From GCA-001856825 sp049965815 (GTDB lineage: Archaea; Thermoplasmatota; Thermoplasmata; Thermoplasmatales; GCA-001856825): a DNA stretch of 64,000 nucleotides. Position 1 is the stretch's first letter; each line of letters begins with the position of its first letter. The DNA lies in assembly GCA_049965815.1 (NCBI GenBank), contig JBMFVV010000002.1, positions 56,573-120,572 on the forward strand. The letters run 5' to 3'. Of this stretch, positions 1 to 8,880 are shown piece by piece. The notes under the pieces were generated by a model. It worked only from the letters and a program-made list of their open reading frames with translations, searched no databases and was not told where the DNA came from. The translations under genes were made by a program, and so were the position numbers.

Positions 1-75
1 ATGGCTGATCCTGGGTGCGTATTTTTTAGCCTTCAAAATGGCATCTTCAAGGGAAATGAAAGTTTTAAACTCCAT
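1..75 (-). CDS. MoeA-like molybdopterin molybdenumtransferase, N-terminal fragment cut by window edge
   Basis: A minus-strand reading frame opens at an ATG (75-73) and runs off the left edge, giving 25 residues beginning MEFKTFISLEDAI. A short Phe-x-x-Phe-Ile-Ser-Leu-Glu-Asp-Ala start is typical of MoeA proteins, which insert molybdate or tungstate into adenylylated molybdopterin. It lies 33 bases beyond the stop of the oxyanion-importer ATPase on the same strand, so it would be the fourth gene of that operon. A G-rich stretch (GGGGTG, about 20 bases upstream) may help translation. With only 25 residues visible the family call rests largely on context; any protein with a similar N-terminus would fit. 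Confidence 0.45.
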   Translation of the reverse strand, partial: MEFKTFISLEDAILKAKKYAPRISH

Positions 76-108
76 AAATAAAAAATTATTACACCCCTAA
101 AACGTTTG

Positions 109-1002
109 CTAAAAAACAAGCTCCTTTGCTTTATCAGTCATAACTCTCAGATACCTTGCCTTTTGAATTGACCGTACATACGCGAAATAATAGCTGCCCT
201 CTATGTTAAATCTTACATATGGGTCTTCATCAGTCCCTACAATCTCATACGGTATTCCAGATACGTCATTAAAATCGAGGGACTCCTCTGTCAGTAGATA
301 GTACCTTCCGTTCAAAGAGGCCAGATTCTTGTAGTCTAGTAGTGATAAAGTCCTGTAATGCTGAATTTTTGAGACTGAATCGACGACCTCGACTACCTGC
401 CCTTCATCTATTGAAACAAGTGACGAAAATCCTATTTCCATGTCCTTTGCATTGTGCGTTGCATAGATATAGTCGAAGTCATATGTTTTTGAAAACTCAT
501 CTATAAGACTTATTAGACCTAGACGAGATATCTCGTCCTGGAAGGAAAACGGTTCGTCCATTAACAGGACTGATGGCCTAGAGATGATTGCTCTGGCAAT
601 TGCTACCCTCTGTGCCTGTCCCAGTGAAATCTCGTTCGTTCTTTTCTGTAATAACGGAGTGAGACCCATTCGATCAGAGACCTCCCTATAAACATCAATA
701 TCCCCGTTCCCGTATCTGATGGATGAGAGCAGGTTGCCATCAACTGTCATTGTACCGAAGAGTAGGAGATCCTGCGGGATGTACCCTATATTCCTTTTCT
801 GAGGCTCCAATGAACCTATGTTCCTACCATTCAGCTCGAATTCCCCTGAGCTTTCCACCAGTCCGGCCAGAGACTGAAGGAGTGTTGTCTTACCAGCTCC
901 ATTCTTACCTATGACAAAATTTCTCTTACCTTCCAGCTCAACATCTTGAATGGATAAGGTGAAACCTCCCCTTGTCACGGAATAGTTAGACAATCTTATC
1001 AT
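109..1002 (-). CDS. Tungstate/molybdate ABC transporter ATP-binding protein (WtpC/ModC-like)
   Basis: ATPase of an oxyanion importer, acting at the inner face of the membrane. Walker A GKNGAGKTT spans residues 32-40, the signature is SLGQAQR (126-132, a variant of LSGGQ), Walker B VLLMDEP is at 145-151 and the switch His lies in ATHNAKD near 181. Residues about 215-297 form a C-terminal extension that does not look like a standard TOBE domain. The start overlaps the permease stop by 4 bases, so translation is probably coupled. Substrate is inferred from the neighbouring aldehyde oxidoreductase, formate dehydrogenase and MobA-like genes; molybdate, tungstate or both remain possible. Confidence 0.82.
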   Translation of the reverse strand: MIRLSNYSVTRGGFTLSIQDVELEGKRNFVIGKNGAGKTTLLQSLAGLVESSGEFELNGRNIGSLEPQKRNIGYIPQDLLLFGTMTVDGNLLSSIRYGNGDIDVYREVSDRMGLTPLLQKRTNEISLGQAQRVAIARAIISRPSVLLMDEPFSFQDEISRLGLISLIDEFSKTYDFDYIYATHNAKDMEIGFSSLVSIDEGQVVEVVDSVSKIQHYRTLSLLDYKNLASLNGRYYLLTEESLDFNDVSGIPYEIVGTDEDPYVRFNIEGSYYFAYVRSIQKARYLRVMTDKAKELVF

Positions 1003-1790
1003 TTTTCACGCTCCAGAAGCTTGATCAACAGAAGAGCTACCAGTCCTGTAAGTATGAGAATGGAAGATGAAGCAACGGCTGTTGGCAAACCAACCGACAG
1101 GAATTGATAGTATATCAACACTCCAGCTAAATGGATTCCGCTAGGCAAAATGGAGAATGCTACAATGAGGAGACTTCCAACCTCTGACACTGACCTGGCC
1201 CAGGAGAGGATCAGCCCGCGAAGAAGTGCCTTTCCCATGGAAGGAATTCCGATAACGAAATAGCTTTTGAGCGGGGTCATTCCGAGCGTTCTACCGATAT
1301 CTTCGTACTTCATGACGTCTCTTGAGTACGAAATCTGGACTGCTCTGATTGCATAGGCTGAAGAGAGAAAGAACAGCGACACAATAACTGCAAGGAACGT
1401 GTCGAGGAACTGATAGCCTGGGTAAATCCTGGAAATCAACTTCCCAATGGGCATGTCCGGTTCAAATGTAATAAGCATCATGATCCCGACAACAGTATGC
1501 GGAATCATGATCGGGAGCTCTACTAAACTGTCTAACGATTTCGTAACTACGTGTTTACTCCTGGAAACAAAGTACACATATGGTATTGAGAACGCGATCG
1601 ATAGAACGGCGACAAGAAGCGCAAGCAGATATGTATATTCCAAGCTCTGAAAAATTCCATTAGAGCTAGCCTTCACAATACTGTAAAAGCTTTGGAATGT
1701 AAGTGTCCTGAATACTGGAGTAAGAATAAAAATGATATAAATTGCAAAGAATGGAATGAAGAGGTAATAGAGAGAGTTTACCCTCTTCAT
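999..1790 (-). CDS. Tungstate/molybdate ABC transporter permease (WtpB/ModB-like)
   Basis: Integral membrane component of the importer, 263 residues with about six hydrophobic segments, the first at roughly residues 8-30. The cytoplasmic coupling loop that docks onto the ATPase is visible around residues 160-185 (GRTLGMTPLKSYF followed by GIPS), the usual EAA-type position in BPD_transp_1 permeases. It overlaps the binding-protein gene upstream and the ATPase gene downstream by 4 bases each, so the three form one translationally coupled unit. Size and topology match ModB/WtpB; the substrate assignment is contextual. Confidence 0.82.
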   Translation of the reverse strand: MKRVNSLYYLFIPFFAIYIIFILTPVFRTLTFQSFYSIVKASSNGIFQSLEYTYLLALLVAVLSIAFSIPYVYFVSRSKHVVTKSLDSLVELPIMIPHTVVGIMMLITFEPDMPIGKLISRIYPGYQFLDTFLAVIVSLFFLSSAYAIRAVQISYSRDVMKYEDIGRTLGMTPLKSYFVIGIPSMGKALLRGLILSWARSVSEVGSLLIVAFSILPSGIHLAGVLIYYQFLSVGLPTAVASSSILILTGLVALLLIKLLEREK

Positions 1791-3013
1791 ATCTCTTCAT
1801 AGGATGACGTAGGAATATAGCTGGGAATGGGTTGTGTTATTTCATTTATAAGGGACGGGACAGTTTGATTCACAGAGTATAGGAATGGGGTTGATATTGG
1901 GTTAAAGTCAGAAGAACTGAGTAGACTTGACCCAAGATCGGAGACAAGGTAATAGATCACCTGCTGTGCTTCGAAGGAATTTTTGGAGGAACCCAAAATC
2001 GTTGCCGAGTAGAGTATAGGCCCACCCGGGAAGTCCCCTATGTTGCTGTATCCTGGACCCTGCGACGTTACTGCTCCATAGAATGTCACTACTGAGCTGC
2101 TCAGATTCCCAAGATTTATCCAGGGTGAGAGACCGTTAGATCCCTTATCATTCTGATAGTAGTAGAGGTGCTGATTTATGGCTTGAGATCTATAGGTAAG
2201 TGCATAATCCACAGATTTAGAAGTGAGATATGCATCCAGTCCGTATTCCTCTGTAGTTGTTATCAGGTTTCCGTGCTTGTAGGAATAGTTAAAAAGCTGG
2301 TCGTAAAGAGCCATAGGATCATTTGCTGGATACCCTCCCCCATATTTGTCCTTGGAGAGCGTTCCATTCTGCCCGAACCAACTGTTCCAGGCAGTATTGT
2401 ACATCCCATACAGGCTTGAATTGTTACCCCAGGCCTGATGTACGAAATAGCCTATTGTGTGCCCACTTTTACCAAGAATTGTGCTATTATTGTATTGAGT
2501 ATAGAGTATTCCCGCTAGCTTCACCATCTCAATTGCCTGGAAACCACTAGGATCAAGACTTGCATTGGAAACACCTACTTTCACTCCGGGTGCCGTGAGA
2601 TTCTCGAACCAGTAAGGTGTAGAAATGGCGTAGCTGTTGTTTAACCATGTTATTGCCATCTCATTAGACGCGAAAATCACCATCCATGAAGCAGTCTTGT
2701 TAGGGAACATGTATTGAGGAATAACGCCCGCAGCTGCAGAAATAAATATATCAAACGGAGTACCAGCGTCTATCTCGCTTGCGCCTGAGACTGAACCACC
2801 AAAGGTAGGTACTACTTTTATTCCTGTCGCATTCTCGAACTTAGGAAACAGCTGATCGCCAAGAACATACGTCAACGATCCTGCGGCAAAGACTGTCACT
2901 GGAGAAGCTTTCTTTTCTGGAGACGAATAAAGAGAATGACCAACAGTTATACCAACTCCAACTCCTATTAAAAGAAAGGCAACGATAATTACGGCAGTTA
3001 ATTTTCTTCCCAT
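1787..3013 (-). CDS. Tungstate/molybdate ABC transporter substrate-binding protein (WtpA/ModA-like)
   Basis: Extracellular oxyanion-binding protein. A hydrophobic N-terminal anchor follows MGRKL, and the mature part begins with VTVFAAGSLTYVL, the AAGSL motif of ModA/WtpA proteins, followed by the GGSVSGASEID segment that commonly supplies ligand contacts. The reading frame is open up to 3043, but a TATA-like element (TTATATAA, 3040-3033 on this strand) would lie inside the longer version; the ATG at 3013 is the expected 23-26 bases after it and gives a clean signal peptide, so I place the start there (408 residues). It is longer than typical ModA, and closer in size to large archaeal oxyanion-binding proteins. 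First gene of the importer operon. Confidence 0.8.
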   Translation of the reverse strand: MGRKLTAVIIVAFLLIGVGVGITVGHSLYSSPEKKASPVTVFAAGSLTYVLGDQLFPKFENATGIKVVPTFGGSVSGASEIDAGTPFDIFISAAAGVIPQYMFPNKTASWMVIFASNEMAITWLNNSYAISTPYWFENLTAPGVKVGVSNASLDPSGFQAIEMVKLAGILYTQYNNSTILGKSGHTIGYFVHQAWGNNSSLYGMYNTAWNSWFGQNGTLSKDKYGGGYPANDPMALYDQLFNYSYKHGNLITTTEEYGLDAYLTSKSVDYALTYRSQAINQHLYYYQNDKGSNGLSPWINLGNLSSSVVTFYGAVTSQGPGYSNIGDFPGGPILYSATILGSSKNSFEAQQVIYYLVSDLGSSLLSSSDFNPISTPFLYSVNQTVPSLINEITQPIPSYIPTSSYEEI

Positions 3014-3028
3014 AAAACAGAATTTTCT

Positions 3029-3120
3029 GGTATTATATAACATTTATACAGTTTCAGGCTGTAAATCAATTTGCCAGGGGAAGAACTCTCTCATAACAGG
3101 CAAATAAATATATTGAATCA
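3029..3120. promoter_or_regulatory. Divergent promoter region between oxyanion importer and aldehyde oxidoreductase
   Basis: The gap holds two TATA-like elements facing away from each other. On the minus strand TTATATAA (3040-3033) lies about 25 bases ahead of the importer ATG at 3013. On the plus strand AATAAATATATTG (3103-3115) lies about 26 bases ahead of the oxidoreductase GTG at 3135. Both spacings fit leaderless archaeal transcripts. A shared tungstate- or molybdate-responsive regulator could act on both sides, but I see no clear operator repeat. Confidence 0.5.
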
Positions 3121-3134
3121 TTTATTGGAAGTTT

Positions 3135-4988
3135 GTGTACGGAGTTAATGGAAAGATATTATGGGTAGATCTGGACGATGGAAGTTTTAAAGAAGAAGCG
3201 ATCCCAGAGGAAATTTACAGGAAATATCTAGCTGGATATGGCCTGGGCGTATACATTCTGAACAGGGAGATGTCTGGGAATGAAGACCCTCTGGGTCCAA
3301 AGAACATACTTGGCGTGATGAGTGGTATATTCAACAGCCACGGTGTCCCTCTGGGAGGGAGACTAGAGATCGTTGCCAAATCACCTGCTACTGGCACTTG
3401 GGGGGACGCAAATTGCGGTGGAAAATTTGGACCTGAATTGAAGAACAGTGGATTCGATGCTGTATTTTTCAGGGGCATGTCAAAGGAACCTGTATACCTG
3501 AAGATAGTAGATGGTAAGTACTCTCTGGAGAGCGCAGCTGAGATATGGGGAAAGAATGCTTATGCTACAGAAGACTATTTAAAGAAGATAGAACCAAGGG
3601 GGCAGGCACTCGTCATTGGGGTTCCGGGTGAGAAAAAACTGCTCATCTCCTCCATAATGAACGATTATGGAAGGGCTGCGGGAAGATCAGGTCTTGGTGC
3701 CGTAATGGGTTCAAAGAAGATTAAAGGCATAATTGTGAGGGGAACAACAAGAATTGCACCGTTTGACAGAGAAATGCTGATTCAGACCAACAAGGAAATA
3801 CAGATATTGTTCAACAAGAATATTGATCTTGCAAGACCGTGGCAATTATTCGGTACAACCTCCATAACGGAATCTGCACACCTGAACGGTGACACGCCCA
3901 TAAAGAACTGGGCAGGCTATGGCCTCAGGGACTATGGTGAAGAGAACGCTAAGAAGATCAGTGGTGAGGAGATCGCTAAGGATAAACTTAGATCTTACGG
4001 CTGTGCACAGTGTACCCTTGCCTGCGGTGGTTACGTTAAAAGGAACACGAAATATGGCCCAATCGAAGGGCACAGGCTGGAGTATGAAGGAACAGGCTCA
4101 TTCGGCGGGTTAAATCTGAACTCTGATCTGGATGCCATGGCAATGGCCTTTGAAATATGCAACAGGGAGGGACTCGACATTATATCTGCTGGTGCAGTTA
4201 TAGCGTTTGCAAACGAGTGTTTCGAGAAGGGAATACTCAAGGAGGAAGATATCGGGTTCAAGATAGGATTTGGAGACCCTGATGCAATGGTAAGGATGGT
4301 AAAGCTGATAGCGTCAGGAGAAGGAATTGGCGGTATACTCGGCATGGGGACAGAGATAGCATCCAAGAAGATTGGAAAATCCAGCGATAAGATTGCAATG
4401 AATATGCACGGGCAGGACCTTCCAATGCACGATCCAAAGCTCATGCCTAGCCTTGCAACTACCTACATAGCAGATCCTACTCCAGGCAGGCATACAGCAG
4501 GTGGAATAGGGTTTGATGAGGGGGGAACTCTGACTCTTCCATTCGAGTACAATGGTTCCGGGACTAAGATAGAAAGGTATGACTACGAAGGGAAAGGGAA
4601 GATGCAGTCGCTGTCTTCCTATGGTATGCAGGTAATGAATGCCACTGGAATGTGCCAGTTCTCCACAGCGGTGTGGCCAAACAGCTATCCTTACCTGAAG
4701 CTAATGAAAGCAATCATGGGATGGGATATGACTGCTGATGAACTCATGGAAGTGGGGAAGAGAATACAAGTGGCAAGGTATCTTTTCAATTACAAGGCGG
4801 GGGTGAACCCATGGAATGTAACTCCACCGGGGAGAGTAATAGGGAACCCACCATTGGAAGGGGGACCTACTGGCGGGGTTTCAATCGACTACCAGAGACT
4901 GGTGAAGGATTATCTGGATGAAGTTGGAATTGAAAAGGATGGACGACCAAGTGATGATGTACTTAGACAGCTGGGTATAGAGGTCTAG
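3135..4988 (+). CDS. Tungsten-dependent aldehyde ferredoxin oxidoreductase
   Basis: Oxidises aldehydes to acids and passes electrons to ferredoxin, using a tungsten bis-pterin cofactor and one [4Fe-4S] cluster. At 617 residues it matches AOR-family length. The cluster ligands are visible as C290-x2-C293-x3-C297 plus C507, the same spacing as in Pyrococcus AOR. The N-terminal MYGVNGKILWVDLDDG is the usual AOR opening. The start is GTG, about 26 bases after a TATA-like element, consistent with a leaderless message. It sits divergently from the oxyanion importer and its stop overlaps the convergent flavoprotein gene by 4 bases. Which aldehyde is used (for example glyceraldehyde in a non-phosphorylating sugar pathway) cannot be read from sequence. 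Confidence 0.93.
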   Translation: MYGVNGKILWVDLDDGSFKEEAIPEEIYRKYLAGYGLGVYILNREMSGNEDPLGPKNILGVMSGIFNSHGVPLGGRLEIVAKSPATGTWGDANCGGKFGPELKNSGFDAVFFRGMSKEPVYLKIVDGKYSLESAAEIWGKNAYATEDYLKKIEPRGQALVIGVPGEKKLLISSIMNDYGRAAGRSGLGAVMGSKKIKGIIVRGTTRIAPFDREMLIQTNKEIQILFNKNIDLARPWQLFGTTSITESAHLNGDTPIKNWAGYGLRDYGEENAKKISGEEIAKDKLRSYGCAQCTLACGGYVKRNTKYGPIEGHRLEYEGTGSFGGLNLNSDLDAMAMAFEICNREGLDIISAGAVIAFANECFEKGILKEEDIGFKIGFGDPDAMVRMVKLIASGEGIGGILGMGTEIASKKIGKSSDKIAMNMHGQDLPMHDPKLMPSLATTYIADPTPGRHTAGGIGFDEGGTLTLPFEYNGSGTKIERYDYEGKGKMQSLSSYGMQVMNATGMCQFSTAVWPNSYPYLKLMKAIMGWDMTADELMEVGKRIQVARYLFNYKAGVNPWNVTPPGRVIGNPPLEGGPTGGVSIDYQRLVKDYLDEVGIEKDGRPSDDVLRQLGIEV

Positions 4989-5737
4989 AGGAAGAGTTCC
5001 TTTTCGTCCTTCACTACGGAATAGTTGAATATCGGGCCATCTTCACAGGCATAAAAGTGCCCCACATTGCAGTGTCCGCAGACGCCTATGCCACATTCCA
5101 TACGTCTCTCGAGTGAAAGGTAAATCCGGTCTTCCCGATATCCCAGACTGATTGCCTCCTTGATAGTATTCTTCATCATTAGTGGAGGACCGATCACAAA
5201 CATCGCAGCCTTTTTGCTGAAATGGCTATCCTTTATAATAGAAGGCACAAATCCGACATTGCCATTCCAGTTTTCATCACCTTTGTCTACCGTCAGATGT
5301 ATGTCAACGTATCTTTTCCATTCCTCTATCTCTTTCTTATAAACAAGATCTGACGGTGATCTGGCGCCATACATCAGCTCAATGTCACTCTCCCTTTTCG
5401 CGTCAATCATCTCTTCTATAAGGCTCCTTATGGGCGGTATTCCAATTCCTCCAGCTACCGCAACTATTTCCTCATACTCCTTCCACGGCCAGTTCGTCCC
5501 GTACGGGCCTCTGACACCAATTTTTGTTTGTCCTCTTGCCTTTGAAGTCACAGACCCTATGCTCCTGATGGTGAAAACGAGATCTCTCCCAAAACCTGAG
5601 GCGACGGATATAGGTGCCTCGCCAACTCCCTGCACAGATAGCATGTAAAATTGACCGGATTTCCCTTCATTTTTTGCCTCCAATTTCAGTGTATATATGT
5701 CCGGGGCCTCATCAAATTGCCTCGAAACTTTTACCAT
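4985..5737 (-). CDS. FAD/[2Fe-2S] oxidoreductase subunit, hydrogenase-gamma-like (formate dehydrogenase NAD(P)H module)
   Basis: Flavoprotein of the ferredoxin-NAD(P)H reductase fold, resembling the gamma subunit of archaeal sulfhydrogenases and PyrK. Residues 1-90 form the FAD-binding barrel with APIS at 41-44, residues 92-200 the pyridine nucleotide domain with GGIGIPP at 96-102, and the C-terminus carries a [2Fe-2S] site at C215, C220, C223 and C231. It is the last gene of the minus-strand run formate dehydrogenase, iron-sulfur subunit, this gene, with a 13-base gap to the iron-sulfur gene. It probably exchanges electrons between NAD(P)H and the iron-sulfur subunit. The stop overlaps the oxidoreductase end by 4 bases in a convergent arrangement. 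Confidence 0.85.
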   Translation of the reverse strand: MVKVSRQFDEAPDIYTLKLEAKNEGKSGQFYMLSVQGVGEAPISVASGFGRDLVFTIRSIGSVTSKARGQTKIGVRGPYGTNWPWKEYEEIVAVAGGIGIPPIRSLIEEMIDAKRESDIELMYGARSPSDLVYKKEIEEWKRYVDIHLTVDKGDENWNGNVGFVPSIIKDSHFSKKAAMFVIGPPLMMKNTIKEAISLGYREDRIYLSLERRMECGIGVCGHCNVGHFYACEDGPIFNYSVVKDEKELFL

Positions 5738-5750
5738 CTTTGGAATATAT

Positions 5751-6668
5751 TCATTCGAGAGAGTAGTCGTGAGTGATCACCTCCTTTATATCTATATCAA
5801 CCGGGCAATCCTCAACACATCTGTTGCAGCCAGTGCATAGGAACTCATCCTTGGATTTCTTGAAATAAACAAACTTGTGATAAAATCTCTGCCTCAATCT
5901 CTCATCCAGACCGTTCCTGATGTTTCCAGCTGATGACGAAGTGAATCCCGAGAGAATGCATGAATCCCATTCTCTTTTTCTTTCATCCCCATCGTCATAG
6001 AGATCAAAGCAATAGCAAGTGGGGCAGGAATAGTTGCAGGCTCCGCAAGAAATGCATCTAGATGCAAACTCCTTCCAGAGTGGGGAATTCCACTTGATCC
6101 TATTTTCCAAACCGTCTACATTGAGAGCTGGCATCATTGAGTTGAATCTATCCTTGAACTCCGTGAAGTATGTTCCATCCTCGTTCCTGTAATCACTGAA
6201 GTATCCGTTGTATTTGTCAGAAACCATTATGTGGTACTGATCGCCCTCTCTTAGTACCTGAATATCGTATTCGTCAAGAACAGGTCCACCAAAAGACGAA
6301 CAGAATCCTCCCTCACAGGGGGTATTACAGACGAAATTGACGAAGAGTGTTTTCTTTCGTCTTTCAGTATAGAATGGATCTTTGTTGAGTACCTGCCTGT
6401 CCATTAAATAGAATCCTTTGAGGTCACAGCTTTTGATGCCAAACACAGCCCTCTTTTCCTGTTCCTCAAGGAACAAAACGTTCTCATTCCTCTTGATGAG
6501 GAATTCTTTAGGTGCATATCTTGATTTTTTCTCTGAAATTTCATCTAGACTATTTGCCCTATCAAAAATAACTTCCCCTTCTCTTTCAACCGCTCCATAT
6601 GCCTCAAAGTCTTTAGAGATTGCAGTGAAAACTTTGCCCATTTCTTCTTTGCTCAGTATATAGTTCAA
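5751..6668 (-). CDS. 4Fe-4S dicluster electron-transfer subunit, hydrogenase-beta-like
   Basis: Iron-sulfur protein of 305 residues related to the beta subunit of sulfhydrogenases and to AsrA. Two ferredoxin-type clusters lie in the C-terminal half: C205-x2-C208-x2-C211-x3-C215 and a second CxxCxxCxxxCP set near 277-288 (CTGCNRCVEDCP). An extra Cys group, CNTPCEGGFC (114-123), is in the middle domain, where the family has additional conserved cysteines. It overlaps the formate dehydrogenase gene by 4 bases upstream and lies 13 bases before the flavoprotein gene, so it is well placed to bridge the molybdopterin subunit and the NAD(P)H-reactive flavoprotein. Confidence 0.85.
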   Translation of the reverse strand: MNYILSKEEMGKVFTAISKDFEAYGAVEREGEVIFDRANSLDEISEKKSRYAPKEFLIKRNENVLFLEEQEKRAVFGIKSCDLKGFYLMDRQVLNKDPFYTERRKKTLFVNFVCNTPCEGGFCSSFGGPVLDEYDIQVLREGDQYHIMVSDKYNGYFSDYRNEDGTYFTEFKDRFNSMMPALNVDGLENRIKWNSPLWKEFASRCISCGACNYSCPTCYCFDLYDDGDERKREWDSCILSGFTSSSAGNIRNGLDERLRQRFYHKFVYFKKSKDEFLCTGCNRCVEDCPVDIDIKEVITHDYSLE

Positions 6669-8677
6669 GTTAACACCCTCACTGCAACTACCTTGAACTC
6701 CGGAATCTTTGAAAGCTGGTCAAGATTCTTTCCCACAAGCCTGTTGACTCTGGACTCATCATAATGGAATGGTACAAATACAATCCCTGGAGGTACCTTG
6801 TCTGTTATCCGCGCCTTAGTCTTTATTGTTCCATGTCTTGATTCAATTGTTACGTTTTGTGAATTCCTGATTCCAAGCCTTTTTGCATCGACTGCATTTA
6901 TCTCTGCATACGGTTCTGGAGACTCCCTCTCCAGGATGTCTGACCTTCTACTCATTGTGCCAGAATGATACTGGAAGTAATTTCTGCCAGTAGTCATGAT
7001 CATATTGTATTTTTCGTCCACCGCTTCAGCGGGAGGTCCGTAGACAACCGGAACGAACTTAGCCTTTCCCAGGGGAAACGTCTTGGTGTGTAAAATCTCT
7101 GTACCTTCCGGGTTTTCGGCGTTTATAGGCCACTGCTTCCCTATTGGGTAGATGTTTTCGTAAGTAGCGCCGGAATATCCGGGAATTGCCTGGCGAATTT
7201 CATCAAAAATTTCTCTCGGAGATTCATACCCTGAAATGCCAGCAACCCTCTTCCCTATTTCATTCAATATCCACCAATCTGGTTTGGCTTCCCCGGGGCT
7301 TGTATAAACAGCGTTGACCTTTTGAATCCTTCTCTCTGTATTCGTGAAAGTTCCCTCTTTCTCGAGGGAGGTTGATGCTGGAAGTACTATGTCTGCCGCT
7401 CCAGCAGTAAGCGTCATGAATATGTCCTGGACAACGAACAGTTCCAAGTTGTTTATTCCAGCTTCAACATCACTTACCGATGCCTCAGTCACCAGGGGGT
7501 TTTCACCCATGACATATATCGCCTTTATCCGTCCTTCTGCTGCAGCATCGAACATTTCAGACAGAGTCAGTCCCTTCTTTCTTGGCAGGTTTTTATTCCA
7601 CAGTTTTTCAAATCTATCAACCTTTGGTGAGTCCACGGGTACATACCCTGGATACCATTCTGAAAGTACACCCATGTCCGATGAACCCTGGACATTGTTC
7701 TGCCCCCTCAGTGGGAATATACCTGATCCCCTAACACCCAAATTTCCAGAAAGCAATGCGAGATTTGAAACTGACATCACATTTTCGGTACCATGAATGT
7801 GCTGCGTAATCCCCATTGCGTATAATATGGACGTTGGCCGTTCCTTTGCAATCAGCCTTGCCGCGATCCGTACATCTTCCGGTTTTATTCCTGTAATGTC
7901 TTCAGTTACTTCTGGCGCATGTTTTTCTACTGCCTTTCTGAAGTCTGAAAATCCCTCAGTTCTTTCTGCGATGAACTTTTCATCTTCAAGATGCTCTTCG
8001 ATTATTACATACATTATCGAATTCAGGAGAGCTATGTCTGTGCCAGGGTTGAATTGAAGATGTAATGTAGCCAATTCAGCAAGCTGAGTCTTCCTGGGAT
8101 CCGCAACAACAAGATTTTTCCCCTTCTTCCTTTCTTTTACTATATTGGTTCCAATGATAGGATGCTGCTCAGTGGTGTTAGAACCGATGACAAAGAATGT
8201 TCTTGAATCGCTTAGACTTGCGATCGAACCAGTAGCGGCTCCTGCACCTAGTGTAGTTATAAGCCCAAGTGCAGTTGGACTGTGACAGCTTCTTGCACAG
8301 TGATCTATATTGTTAGTCCCCACAAGCCTTGCTATTTTCTGCATAAGATAGTTCTCTTCATTTGTGCACTTAGCGGATGCCTGGAAGGCAACAGAATCCG
8401 GGCCATATTCCTTTATTATTGCCTTCAACCTGTTTGCAGTCTCATCCAGCGCTTCCTTCCACGTAGCAGTTTCGAAGTTTTCGCCTCTCTTAATAAGAGG
8501 ATATTTGAGTCTATCACGAGAGAAGTTGTAAGAAAGACCTGAATATCCTTTAATGCATAGTTTACCTGCGTTCACGGGTGATTTCGAATAACCAATTACA
8601 CGTTCATCGGTACCTTTGTCATTAATAACGATCTGACATCCCGTCCCACAGTATGGGCAAACGGTAAGAACAGACAC
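6665..8677 (-). CDS. fdhA: Formate dehydrogenase catalytic (alpha) subunit, cysteine type
   Basis: Molybdopterin bis-dinucleotide oxidoreductase of 670 residues that would oxidise formate to CO2 in the cytoplasm. The N-terminal [4Fe-4S] ligands are C7, C10, C14 and C41. The metal ligand position, selenocysteine in E. coli FdhF, is Cys131 followed by His132 in CARSCHSP, so this is a cysteine-containing enzyme with the catalytic His kept. No twin-arginine signal is present. The C-terminal MopB-binding domain is complete. First gene of a three-gene run with the beta- and gamma-like subunits. Its proximity to an oxyanion importer and to an aldehyde oxidoreductase suggests tungsten or molybdenum at the active site. 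Other substrates of the MopB family cannot be excluded, but the Cys-His pair argues for formate. Confidence 0.87.
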   Translation of the reverse strand: MSVLTVCPYCGTGCQIVINDKGTDERVIGYSKSPVNAGKLCIKGYSGLSYNFSRDRLKYPLIKRGENFETATWKEALDETANRLKAIIKEYGPDSVAFQASAKCTNEENYLMQKIARLVGTNNIDHCARSCHSPTALGLITTLGAGAATGSIASLSDSRTFFVIGSNTTEQHPIIGTNIVKERKKGKNLVVADPRKTQLAELATLHLQFNPGTDIALLNSIMYVIIEEHLEDEKFIAERTEGFSDFRKAVEKHAPEVTEDITGIKPEDVRIAARLIAKERPTSILYAMGITQHIHGTENVMSVSNLALLSGNLGVRGSGIFPLRGQNNVQGSSDMGVLSEWYPGYVPVDSPKVDRFEKLWNKNLPRKKGLTLSEMFDAAAEGRIKAIYVMGENPLVTEASVSDVEAGINNLELFVVQDIFMTLTAGAADIVLPASTSLEKEGTFTNTERRIQKVNAVYTSPGEAKPDWWILNEIGKRVAGISGYESPREIFDEIRQAIPGYSGATYENIYPIGKQWPINAENPEGTEILHTKTFPLGKAKFVPVVYGPPAEAVDEKYNMIMTTGRNYFQYHSGTMSRRSDILERESPEPYAEINAVDAKRLGIRNSQNVTIESRHGTIKTKARITDKVPPGIVFVPFHYDESRVNRLVGKNLDQLSKIPEFKVVAVRVLT

Positions 8678-8731
8678 TACCCCTTATTGCTTCACGCTAT
8701 AAACACTTAACTCAGTTGGTCTTGCCACTGT

Positions 8732-8758
8732 CACAACCCTTGACCAATCATGGTTGTG
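8732..8758. repeat. Inverted repeat upstream of fdhA
   Basis: CACAACC (8732-8738) and GGTTGTG (8752-8758) are perfect inverted copies around a 13-base centre, 54 bases ahead of the fdhA start on the minus strand. The size and symmetry would suit a dimeric regulator or a short RNA hairpin in the leader. The function is unknown. Confidence 0.4.
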
Positions 8759-8880
8759 GGATGAGGGGGTCTATGTCAATCTTAAGTTGTAAGATAACTA
8801 AAACTTAGAAAGATTGCATGAAGCTTGAAGAATTGACTGCACATTATTTTATGGGTTACTGAATTTGGTGGTTTAATGGG

